64,000 nt of DNA, taken from assembly GCA_003439945.1 (NCBI GenBank), contig QVRM01005989.1, positions 1 through 64,000 on the forward strand, in the 5' to 3' direction. The DNA comes from Dermanyssus gallinae (taxonomy: Eukaryota > Arthropoda > Arachnida > Mesostigmata > Dermanyssidae). Made by a program: the position numbers and the translations under genes. The stretch's first letter is position 1; each line of letters begins with the position of its first letter. This document shows positions 24,303 to 37,100 of this stretch, piece after piece. The notes under the pieces are model-generated. The model was not told where the DNA came from, did no database searches, and was given only the letters and a program-made list of their open reading frames with translations.

Positions 24303-24357
<55 letters not shown>

Positions 24358-24500
24358 AGATATATATATAATATATATACATACATACTTACATGAATAT
24401 ATATAGATATATATATATATATATTATAGAATATATATAAATATATATATATATAGATATATATATATATAACATACATATATAATATTATATATATATA
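24302..24500. repeat. Compound (GA)n-(TA)n microsatellite
   Basis: GA dinucleotides at 24302-24360 pass into interrupted TA/ATATAG repeats to about 24500. Confidence 0.9.
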
Positions 24501-27500
24501 AAGCCTACGCCATCATCGTACTTGTGTGTCTTTATATCACGACAGCTAACACATAGCATATAAGCAACGTGTAAGCGTTTCGCAAAGCTTTGATTATATG
24601 GACAGACAACGTATGCAGAGAGACACACGGCGGTGTCGGTCGACAAATACGGGTACGTAACATACAATATGGTTCAAGTAGGGTAGATCACTGTCTGTCC
24701 GAACAACAAACCCGAGCATTCGCCGACGTCGAGTGTAGGACGCGGTCGCGAAACCACGCTCGACATGTGTATTTTCCATTGTTCATCGAAAGCATGCGCG
24801 ACATGTGTATTGTCCTTTTTGGCGCTGTCACACACCACACCGTAGGTCAGTTGTTCCAGTGAAGTTTCAGTGTCCTATGTCGTAGGCCTCTCGCGTGCCG
24901 TAGATGAGCGCGGTCATTGATGGAGCGCAGGCATTGGTGGAGCGCGTGACTGCAGCAAGCACACTTGCTTCTGTTCCCGGTCTGCTCCGGGACCGCCTCG
25001 GCTGCTGATCTCGGATCTCGGATGAAGACGCTGTGTCAACGGGCCACTGATGAGAATGCCGTATTATTTCTTGCGTGCATGAGTGCGTGTGTGCGTTGTT
25101 ATTGCACCGAACCGAAATGCTTCGAAATGACTAATGAATCAATAGCTGCCATGGTGAGTCATCACGACGCCTTCTTGCGTCTGTCGAGTGTCATGATAGT
25201 AGGAGCGCAGAGTTATGGTGGTGGTGGTGGTAGTCATGGTGGAAGTTGTGTCGTCGTCGTCCTGGTTTTGCAGTAGCAGTGATGAATAGCGGTGGTGTGA
25301 TGATGGTGGTTAGTGGTCTTAAATGAATATAAGATTCTCCTCTCGCAGGTAACTGTCGTAGAGTAGTACTAACCGTTGTAGAAGCAGTCATAGATACTTT
25401 CTCGACTCAGCCAAAGTGGAAGAAACCCAAGCAGAAAGCAAAGGGTCATGCATGACATTCGCCGCCAAGCCAACGTCGGAGACCCTATCCCCGTATTGCT
25501 GTTGAAGGCCACACGAAGAACCTCCCCCCCCCAGCCCGCCCCGCACCCCGTCCGCGACTGGTCAAAGGGTATATCCTTCGTATAGATCGTATGGCGGCAG
25601 ATTCATGATGGTGGACATCATGAGGCGTTTCAGCTTCCTCGCCTCATCTCTCCACAGCGCCTCAGCGTCCCCTCATCACCAAGCAGTCGTAATACTGCGT
25701 ATTATCTATCCCTGCTGCAGTGATAGCATTGCTTGAGCGTTGTGCTTTGACCGTTCATTTGTGCGTTTTTCCCAAGTTTTCCCAAGTTTTTTGTTTCTTT
25801 GTTTGACCTTGCTTGCTTGCGTGCGTGCCTGCCTCCTCTGCCTGCCTGCCCGCCTACCCAAGGAAGGGCCGGCCACGGAGAGACACAGAGAGGGATGCTC
25901 GGGCTGGGATCGGATCAACTTTGATAGCCTCAGATCAGAGATTTCATCTGCTCAAGCCAGACGAGCTTGATTAAACAGTAATTGAGTGAGAGTGAAGGCA
26001 GAGTGGTTTGCCGACGGCAATTTACGACACTGGTCCGTGGACGTCGTTGTCGGATTCAGAGAGAGAGAGAGGTTCTGTCTGTCACGAGAGGCGCTGAGGG
26101 AAGAGGAGTTCTCCTGGGCACCTGGATGGGGGGCCTCATGCCGCCGTCGCCGAAAATGGCACAATGTTGGTAGTGACGGTTACAGCGACGGCTTACCGGC
26201 ATAACGACGAATGGCTGGCAGCGATAATACTCAACAACAACAACGACGACAACATCTACTCATTGGAAAAATGGCGGTAGTCCGTTTGTTTGGGCATTAT
26301 CATCAGCATCATGATAACGTTAACAATGACAGCATTATAATAAGTATAATACCCATACAAATAATAACAATAATAATAATAAGTAATAATAATAGTAACA
26401 ACAACAACATTAATATACTCGAACAATTAGGATGATGGTAGCGATAATGGTCATCAATCATAGTAACACGTCGCAGTAGAATGAGCCAATGAATCAACCA
26501 ATCAACCTCGTATAGGCAGGTCGTCATGATCGTCATGATCGTCATCATCGTTACTGAGTTGAATAAGTCCAATCATAAAGAACCATACGTGTACCACTAC
26601 AGTAGTCATACACCCGGTATGGTGACAAACCACGATATTGTCTTTCGGAGTCCAGTAAGTCTGTTGTCACTCGGGTCCGGCCGGTTAGGCGTAGCAGCGT
26701 GTAGAATGTACCGGGTGTCTGCCTGTATTCGTGTAGGCGGTAAGGATTGCCCAATTGTCTCGAGAAAGAAGGAGGAATAGGTTTCTCGGTGCACGTATTT
26801 CGAGTTATTACTACTACTACTACTACTACAAGCCACATGAACTAACTTCGTAAATCGACGCAAAGACGCCACAACGCAAGTGGTAAACCGGCAACGCTCG
26901 CCCATCCGACCGAACCACCAAAAAAGGGGGGACGAAGAATGGCACTGTAACACACAAAACTCCGAACCCCAAGATGATTTATAGACTCATCTCAGGATAC
27001 GAACCTTCGCTCAGTGATTTAATCCTGCTCATTATTTCAAGCGCAGTAACGGGGCAGGCGAATTTGAGAGTCGATGACGTGTATCATCGGGGTGCAGCAG
27101 TAAATGAAGCAGCTCTGCCCGGCACCAGCTTCTGTGGTACCGACTAACACAGAGCGAGCCCATCTGAGTAACCCTACAGCTTGTCAGCTGCAGTATGGTT
27201 GCAATGATTTCTTTGATCTAAGCTGGTCGATTGAGTCAGGCCGAGGACGTCATCTTTCCTGGACAAACGAATCTAATTGGCAAATCTGGTCAGCGGCGTT
27301 TGAGTGTGACGAGCGGGCGAATTTAGAGCAATTCTCAATGTGCTGCTGCTAGCTGCAATTTGCTGATTGAGGAGCTGTCTTAAGAAACCGGCAGAAGTTA
27401 AGGAGAGGATAAAAAAGGAAATCCGTATGATGACTTATCGATTATCAGCCCTCGCCCATTCCGCAAACGATTTCGAATGGCGTTTTCAATACTGATTGCG

Positions 27501-29988
27501 GTACAGTCGGGGATTTGCAGCAAACTGGCCAGACACGTCCGAATTTTCAGGAAGCGGTTTTATCTAGTATTGGAAAAATTGAAAGGAAGCAGCGTCGGTG
27601 GTTTTGTCTATCGGATTCCACTGTATATCAATGTCAAAAAAGAAGAAAACTAGACAAACGGTATAAAGTAGCACAATTGTCAGCTTATTGACAGCGCCAG
27701 GCTGTTGAGTGCCCTTGCCAAGCCTAGACGAAACACCACAAAGAAGCGTTGTTGTGTAACACGAGCCGACAAACTTAAGCAAGGTAATGTTTGTAAATCT
27801 ATTGCAGGTATACTAGATATTCATTGAGTTTATGATATTGGCTGATTCCTCAAAAACGGCCAATATGAATGCATAGAGATGAAATAATCGTATTGATCAA
27901 TCGAGAAAGGTCAGTGGCACCAGCTGCTAACGAAAAACATCCTTAAGAAACCAGTCCGTGGCTTAATTCTACCTTTGTTGGATCTTGGATAAGACAACGC
28001 ATCGTCGTACTTGCGTTCTTTAGACTACTATCCGTGGCCTGGGATTCTCAATGTGCAAACTTTCTACGAGAAAGGTAAATCCCCTGCAAGGCGAACCTCG
28101 CAGCAAGTAGCTCCAGCAAGATTCATTTACTACAGTACAGCAAGTAGCTTCAGTGAAATTCATTTACTGTCTAGAGATAGCTGCCGCTGTTTGTCGACGA
28201 ACTTCGTCACACATTCGTTCGTCGAGTACCGTTTTCGCTTCATCATCAGCGATTATAAAAAAAAAAAAACAAAGTGAGTGTTCCTCACTAAAGCAGCTCA
28301 CCAACTTCCTAATACGTGGCACCCTGCTTCTGCTTTGATAGAAGTGGTTCTCTACTAGCATTACACGTCGACATTACTTAATAAAGCCGCATTCTACTGC
28401 GTAAACCATTAGCTACTCTTTAAGCGCAGCTTTGTATTTATCTAGCCAACGTCACATGTTGTCCTTCATCATTCATGCTTTGCAACTATCAGTCATACTT
28501 ATTGGTCATATTGTTACTATTAGTACTACTACAGTGCAGTCCAGCAGTATATGCGGATAAATACCAACGCGTCCGTATTTGTCTTATTAGGGGCTGCGTG
28601 TATCTGCCAAACCAAAGTGTCACATCAAATGGTGTGCATCTTATGCTGCCCGGAGTGGAAGTATTGGATATCGTAATCGAGAAACCCAGAGAGAGATAAT
28701 CAACCATCGTGGTCGTCGAAGCTTTGGGCCGATTTGTGTGCGAAGATGACGCATTATAGTAACACTTCTTTCACAGGCAAAGTCCGATCAGATATTAACG
28801 TCAGCAGAAAGAACAACACCAACAACAAGACTCAGAACAATACCGGATATCACAAACACAAGAAACAGTACCCTAGTCATGTCAGGACCGATAACAAACA
28901 GGCCGACGTCTCGCCAACTGTAAAAAGTCACCGACTGGCAGTCCTGATAGCTGTGTCAATTGCCTTTGCCTCAGCTTAACAAGCTGAGAATCGAAAGCTT
29001 TCGAAGGAGTCGGAGCAACTTAAGAGAAACTCTCAATAAATGGCTTCGTCGTCGGCAAGCCGGAGACGCCATCAAATTGTCTATAAGGTCTCGCATCCCC
29101 TCGTGTGCCGTTGACGTGTCAGTCAAGCTGAAGACAGCAATGTGGCGTCTAGAACGGCATTGCCTGACTGCTGGAATTGCAAGTTCCTAACCAGGATAGC
29201 GGTGCGGGAATTTCGACCGGCAAGGGAGTAGTAGAGCTAGTAGTACCGGACTGAAAATTGCATACGACTCCTTCCTATACATTTCGTTTGACCACGTTTA
29301 AAATGATTTCATTTGCAGCCGGTTATTAGTTGACGTTAGTGACTGCCGCCGAAAAAGTACGTATGAAAAAAACGGACTAATAATGCTAATTAAATATTTT
29401 AGTAATATTAGTTTACGTACAGAAGTAATATTGTCGTCACCAACAGAATGAAGAGCGCAATCATGTAAGAAGAGAGGGCTAGGAATTACAATTGCTACCG
29501 CCGCTGATGTGCTCGTCTAAACGGGAAGGTTAGCTCGGTAAGTAAGTAGTATTTACCTACATCGTCGATACGACGTACTGTAATCCACGTCGCTGGACTT
29601 TCCTTCTTGGACATGACTTTGACTACTGTTGTTCTGGTTATTGATGTTGTTGTTGTCTTTGATAGCGGGGTTGTTGTTGTTATTGTTCTTTGTTGTTCCT
29701 TTGTTTTTGTCGTTGTCGTCCTTACTGTCCTTTCGTTCATCGCGTCGCTGTCCTCGTTGATGGTGTGGCGCTGCTAATGGTTCCTTTTGGGGTTGTCTTT
29801 CGTGAAGGTTGCATAAGTTACATTGGTTGCTCGTACATACGTTGTAGTATGTCCGTCATTGAAGTCGATTTGAAGTGGTTCGATAGTTGCGTTTGTGCTA
29901 CAAGACAAGAAAACATGTGACTGTCTGAGGCGAACCCACCAGCTGAGACTAACGATTGTACTGGTTCGTTTGATCAGTGTCTTAATAT
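24501..29988. other. Unassigned region with low-complexity patches
   Basis: About 5.5 kb without a recognisable gene. It includes GGT triplets near 25215-25240, AAT-rich DNA near 26336-26415, a TAC run at 26808-26829 and GTT-rich DNA at 29635-29720. ORFs are short and lack known motifs. The last part, below 29989, probably includes the 3' UTR of the receptor gene. Confidence 0.4.
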
Positions 29989-30228
29989 CTATTGATGAGT
30001 GTTGCTTGATGTTGTGGTAGTAGATGTTGATGTAGTTGTTGTAGTTGTTGTCATTGGTGCTGTATTTCTTCCAATCTGGGACATGAGCACGTCGATAGAT
30101 TCGCGGTCATCGTAAAGTGATGGCGCCTGCAGGATGATACCCGCAGTGCCCACGACGCATGCCAAAGTGAAGATCCAGAGGAACAATCGGTCCAACACCA
30201 TGGCTACGTATTTCCAGTCTTGGCGTTC
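29989..30228 (-). CDS. nAChR exon 7: TM4 and C-terminus
   Basis: Acceptor AACAG at 30229-30233. The exon encodes [20 protein letters not shown], then TM4, [15 protein letters not shown] and a Thr/Ser-rich C-terminal tail ending at the TAG at 29989-29991. The long Thr tail comes from a GTT/GTA-type repeat and is longer than usual for the family. Confidence 0.9.
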   Translation of the reverse strand, partial: ERQDWKYVAMVLDRLFLWIFTLACVVGTAGIILQAPSLYDDRESIDVLMSQIGRNTAPMTTTTTTTSTSTTTTSSNTHQ

Positions 30229-33200
30229 CTGTTACGAACGGAAAGCAGAACAATTGTGGGTCACAGTAAGTGCCGGATAATTTTCTGAATAAGCACAAAA
30301 GAAGTTTTCAATTACAGCCTCAAACTAGGTTGCCTGTTTGCAAGCGCTCCTTGTGAGGGACGACGCAGACTCTGACCCGAGTCATGGCAGGCAGGGCGCT
30401 AGTAAAAGTCCAGCATGCAGTTGAAAGGGACAGACCTCGGGCAGAATCCGATCGTAAACGATTGCATATACGGAGTACCATTGTATCCGATATTTTTTCG
30501 ATGCAAGAATGTTGCCCTTTGCACTGTGCTAACAGGTTTTAATCTGACAACAGCTTCGTGCCAGCTACATCGAAAATCAAACTATATTTACGCTTTCGTC
30601 TTCATCGTCCTTGCGCAGATGTTCGGCGATGAAGAGGATGCCCTCGATAGCTTTTTGCAGCTCGGCTGAGTAGGGTCGCTGCAGTGGAGGTTCAGGTGGC
30701 GGCGACCTGCCGCCAGGCTCCAGACCCGCTTCCAGGACCTCCATTGGCTCCATCGGACCCATTGGGCCTAGAGGGCCTATGTCCCCCATGCCTCCGGACA
30801 GGGCCCCACGCGCCAGCCCCACCTCGTCAAGCAAGGGGCTCGCGCGCATCGCTGCCCGGATCGACGGGCCCAGCTGAAGAGCGTTCGGATTCCCTGATAC
30901 GGGGACATCAAGGCAGACTGATTATTAGTCCCTGCCTCAATATTTGCCATACAGGACTTTGTATTTTGGCCTGAAATGATGATCGGCCATGTAGACAGTA
31001 TAAAATAGAAGACATGTGATGTAAAAGTGTGCTCATTCTAAACCTCTAATATGGGACATATTACAGATACAGAGATACCAGCAACAGGGCCTGCTTCGCT
31101 GAGAGTTGTCTGCATAAAAATCACAAATTTCGCATCGACTAGACCAAAGCAAGTATGTAACTTGTTGCAACAAGTTTACAGCGCGCACCTAACGCAAGCA
31201 GTGAAGCTACTGCTGCTTCTGCTGCGGCTGCTGCGTGACGGTGTCGGCCAGACTTCACGCAAAACAACAACAACAATCAGTCTGAACGAGATGAACTCAA
31301 GCACGTACCTCTGAGCATCGACTCGCGATAATTGAGTTCAACCCCATTACAACCCGGTGGTTGTTGCTGTTGTTGTTGCTGCTGCTGCGGCGGTTGTTGT
31401 TGTTGTTGCTGCTGCTGTTGTTGTCGTAGTTGTTGCTGTCGTTGCTGAAGCAGTTGTTGCTGTTGAAGATGTCGCTGCTGTAGGAGGAGATGTTGCTGTG
31501 CGCGATGTTGTAGCGTGTATTTGTGATTCTCCTCGTCGGGCACGGGGTTGTAGGCGGGTCTTCGCATGAGCAGTAAGCGCGGCATGATGTGAATGAAGAC
31601 ACGCCGCACCCACGGGGACATTTTGTGTGTGGATGGCGAGCGGAAGTGCACGTTCAGCACGCCGACCGTGACCGAGATCGATAGCGTGACGAGAATCATG
31701 GTGAAGAGCAGGTACTTGCCCAGCAGAGGCACGGCTAGGGAGGTCGGAGGGATGATTTCGGCAAGCAGCAGGAAAAACACGGTGAGCGAGACAAGAATCG
31801 AGATGCAGAGGGTAACCTTCTCACCGGAGTCGGACGGCAAGTAGAAGACTAGCACTGTCAGAAAAGAGATCCCCACGCACGGGATGATCAGGTTGACCGT
31901 ATAGAAGAGCGTCTTGCGGCGCATCGTAATGTTGAACGTGATGTCCGGAAACGGTTCCTCGCAGCAGTCGTACTTGCCCTGGGGTTGGCGACACGCGCGT
32001 CCGCAGATATAGAACGTAAGAGAACGCAGTCGTCGAAGTATAAGAAGACGGTTACGATTAAAGCTAGCAAACGCATGTGCTGTGCACGGCAGTTAGATTA
32101 GAAAGACCTTGCCCTTACCACACAGCTTGAAAACCCCGACAAGCGAGCCCAGCGTAGCTTAGAAGAAGGAGAGTCACTCAAGTCACTCGTGTCGGACTGT
32201 TTAAGCTCTCGGCGCAACGAACAGGGAAGAGTGCTTGGTGGTTGCAGGGAATTGATATCGTCTTTCATCCGATTCATCATTCTGCACTTCTTTTTTTCCG
32301 TTCGCCCCACGACGACTAAGATACCCGGTGACTTAGCCCCTAGCCTAATGGTGACCAAGAAGTAAGTAAATATGTAATTGTGTAAGCGACACAGTACAGC
32401 TTAGAGTTTAGACTAAATAATCGAAGGCAGATGGCCTGCATACGTCACACTATAGCGCCCCGTGTGTGCTAGGCGTTATAATATGACATGAATGTTACAT
32501 ACCTGATTGTATTTGGCAGGTACGAGAAGAATATCCCATTCGACGCTCTTGTAGAACTCGCTCATGTCAATACCGGTCGTGACTTCAGTTTCACCGGGTT
32601 TTTGTTTCTGGTGGAGCAGGTCTACCTCGAATCCGTCATAGGTCCACGAGGCAAACTTCATGAGGCAGTTCTGTTCATCGAAGGGAAAGTACTCAACATC
32701 GATCTCACAGGTGCTCTTGTAGAGGGCTGGAGGCTTCCAGACGACCTTACCCGTTGAGTATACGGTCGCTTTGTTCATTAGGATCACCTCATAGTTGCCA
32801 TCAGCGCTGTGGTTGCCATCATTTATATCAGTCAATGTAATTTTAAATTAAGCCAAAAAGAACAACAACAACAACAACACAAGCGGAGTTAGTTCGAGCG
32901 TTTGAGCGGCATGGCCGGATTGAGACAGATTCTACAGAATTTATGAAGTGCATAAGTACTGAACGCTTGAAAAGTGCGAAACTTTCAGAGAAGAAAAATA
33001 TCGAACTTGCGGTAGCGTCGTTGCTACCGTTCTACATACTACGCCCGCTATTGACGGACTAAGTTTGATATTGGGTGCTGGCTACCCCTTGAGTGTTGTC
33101 TACCGCTCATGCTGGCATTTTTGCCTTGCATGGTCTTCTCTGGGAAAACACTGGTCTTGCAGTATAATGTGTTGAGCTAGATGAAGCTACTGGACTTTTC

Positions 33201-34104
33201 TTACAAAGCCAGCGCTTGCCTCCTTGTATTGTAGTCGATGCTCGAGCATGACCATCAATCTCAACCGGTCTCACCAGTGTCACAGAACACGCATGTTGGG
33301 GGTAGCTGGATACCTTTCGGTCTTGTCTCTACAAGGAGGTTGTTTAAATACTAGACCACCCTCCATTTCCTGCGGGCTTGGTATCGCGGTGCGACACATC
33401 TTCAATGCACCGAGGGCCGGACGTGTTGAGATATCTAGGGTCTTCCCAACAGCTCGTGTGGCGGCAGCAGCATGGCCGCTCATGCTCAGAGGCTAATGGC
33501 TTATCATCTACTCACAATGAACGTCGCTCAATGAAAATTCAATCAACAACGCGGATAAAACAGCCGCCAGCCCGGTTGATGACAACCATGACAACCGCAC
33601 TAATCTTCTAGACCACTGTGAATATGTTCAAACGTTTGAAGTAAAAAAAAATAAAACTTAACACATTTGTTAATTTGTTTCTGCTGCTACCGTCTACCCC
33701 TTGTCGCCTCTCTCTCGATCGAAAATCCATAAATTTGCCATTCCGATTCCCTGCTATCTATAAGTATATATATATATATATATATACTTCTACGCAGATC
33801 AATGGATAACGTATGTCGTAACAAAAAAATGGCTCACTTATTGAAAAGCACAATGTCGGGAAGCCAGATGTTTTCGGCTGGTACGTGGATCATGTCAACA
33901 CCTCCGTATTCCGCAGGGTTCCATTTCAGTTTGTAGTCTTCCCACTCCTAAAAATATAACGTAATACATGGCTCGATTAGATACATAGATAACCAGTACG
34001 TCTGTCGTGTATAGCGCGAAGCGAGGAGAACGCTGAGAAGGCAAACTACAACACTGACTCGTCATTAACTCGCATATATATGTATATGGCAATTTACTTG
34101 TTCT

Positions 34105-34158
<54 letters not shown>

Positions 34159-37100
34159 CATATATATACAGTCTTTAATAATCGTATGTACATATTTTAA
34201 GGTTTGGTAGAACTTGGAAGGAGAGGGCGGAAACGTCTTGTTTAGAAGTGAGAATAGAATTTTTAAGAGTAACTATTCTGCCTTTTTCTCCCACATAGTT
34301 GTGCAAAATCTACGTTTGCAGGAAAGCCAATCAACGCATGAAGGAACCGATCATGCCGGCGTGTTCGGTGGTTCTGCGTAATCTGAATTACACCGACGCA
34401 AGCTAACAAAATGCAAATAGCGGGATTAAAGAAAGCAGAAGTCAATATGTTGTTATGTCTTACGTTGAAACTTTCACGTTCAGAATAGTAGTTTACGGTT
34501 ATTACGACCAAAATGTATGCCCAAAAGCCTATTTTCAGACAGAAGCAAATTGCTATAATTTTCATATCGCAGTGGTGGTGCTACGATATGTAGTTGCCAA
34601 GTAACTAAGCTATTTCGACAGCCATTGTTATGTTTAACGTAGAAGCTTTCACGTTCAGAACCGTAAAGTTTTGCCAATACGTGTGCGCCCCTCCTTCCAC
34701 TGGAAAAACATAATTCCTTGCCGAGTTCAACCAAACCTCAAAATATGTACCTAACGTTCTGATACGCCTTTGCGGAAGCAGGCCAAAATGATAGCAAGCA
34801 TGCATGCCATCGCTTTCGATGTGGCGGCCTATAAGTAACGCAGCAGCATCACTTTAGTACCAAATAAATGGGCATTAAATAGAGATAGTATTTTAGGCGT
34901 ACGTTTTTGGTCGTAATGGCAACATTTTAAGGTTCTAAACATGAAAGCTTCAACGTAAAACATAACAACATATCGACTTGTTGCGACTTTCCTTAATTCT
35001 GCTATTCGCCTTTCGCTAGCTTGCGTCGAATGTCATTCAGATTATGCACAATTCCTAGCCGAACAGGCCCGTGTGATCGGTTTCTTCATGGTTCTCCCGC
35101 AAACGTAGATTTTGTACAACTATGTAAGAAAAAAAGACAGAATAGCTACTTTTATAAAATTCATCCTCGCTCCTAAACAATACATTTCCGCCCCCACTTT
35201 CCATTAGGAAAAGTTATTTTCTTGCCGAGTTCTACCAAACTTTAAAATAAGTACATAAGGTTATGGAAAACTCTGTATATATGTGTGTGTGCTTAAGCTT
35301 ATTTGTGTAAAAACTTACTTGTTCCAACCATATATTAGTTGTCATCACTTGGTGCTTCAAGTTCTGTAATCAAAATGAGACAGAGGCGTATAGGTGAGTA
35401 CGCATAACAGCAAAGCTGCACGTAAGTAGTGCATAGTGGATGAAACGATAGCGCAAGACCCTCAAACGATGGCGATTTTTACTACACACACGTGTTTGGG
35501 TCGAGACTTTGCTTCACGATCCGACAACCAGCTCTCGACCAAAGGTCTCCGTGCTCCGCAAAGGAGACGACGCCGATACACGGACCTGTTTGCTGTTTTG
35601 TAGGCAAAAGCGCGAGGGGACAAAGGCCTGATTCGGTCGTATCTCCGACTGTTCTTCTCAAAGAACAGTCTGTTTCACTAGCCAAGAAGTGCCGCTGCCC
35701 AAAGAGGCCAAGGGTCGCACTGCAGACGTCTGCGGCAACATTTCGACGACAGGACAGGTGGGATTTAGGAATCTAGGTCGCCAACGCCGAATGGCGTTGA
35801 ATGTTTGGATCGGAGGGTCTGACATTTACAACAAATGACGAAGAAACCAGCTTTCTAAGACTATTGCACCACGCGGCGGAGAGTCAATGGGCGGAGCCAC
35901 GTACACATACATAACAACAAATGTTCTCAGGCAGGATGCACACACCTATATATATAATGTACAATATTTCATCATTCTGACGTAATAATATACAACATTT
36001 CATAATTCTATATAATAAAATAATATACAACATTTCATTTTTGAAGCTTTTTTTCAAGCTCTGCACGCTTAGCCCAGCAGTGTTCCATTATGTTTCTCCG
36101 TTGAAAAAGTGGAAAGTCTCCTCAACGCAAGAACAAACTAAATATATTAATGACATACATTTACATACATATATACACTTATGTCAAAATACATTTGGTA
36201 TTGTCTCTATTATGGTACTACATTTCCGTGACTTATCGAATGACTTTCATAAATACGTATACGTACATAAAATGTGTAAATATAAAGCAAAATAGGAAAA
36301 ATCGAACGTGCGCACATATATCAGGTAGCAAAAAGTAAAACCAGTAGCTACTTAACTAGATAAAATTGGACTATGCATATATTCCTAGCAAAACAAAACT
36401 GCCTTTAAAACTGTCGACGCATGAACGAGTCTTCCTTAGTGTTTTTTGGCAATATCAGTGCGTCTATATGATAATTGTTAAAAGCAAATCGAATAAAGAT
36501 TGTTAGGAGCAAATAAAAAAAGTCATGGAAAAGATTGAGACCTATTATGGTTGGGTGGGGACTCTCAAAGTAGAGGAGAACCTTGAGGACAGGACCAAAC
36601 ACGAGGAACCGGAATGAAGCACTTAAGTAGAAAACCGGGCCGTCACAATGACAGGAGTAGCAAAGCAACATTCATAAATTATTGTTGAATATTCGTACAG
36701 ATGTGGCGATAGAAATTGGACAGGAATCAATTCCTAAGCGTAGACCATTCACTATTTGAGATGAGATCTCTAGTAAGTAGCACTGGGAACAAAAGAGCGC
36801 GAAGAACGCACGAGCATATGTGGGGTTGAAGACGTGTAACTGTTTACTACCCAAAGGGCAAACCATGAAGGTGTCTCTTGGTAACAACAATTGTCACTAA
36901 TGCAACTTCTTTTATTAATGTGAATGCAAACGACTAACCGGATACAATACAACAAGCAGTGGGTAAACAAGCAATTTGGACAATTCTACGTTTACTACGG
37001 TGGACCGAAAGACACATTTAATACACGGCGAGCTAAAAAATACCGTAGGAGAAATCTGCCACCGATTCTGATCTAAGCCAATATAAAGGGGATAACTCAG

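Noticed and set aside
31357..31613. Poly-Val/Ala plus-strand and poly-Thr/Asn minus-strand frames
   Set aside because: Shadows of the Gln-rich part of receptor exon 5.
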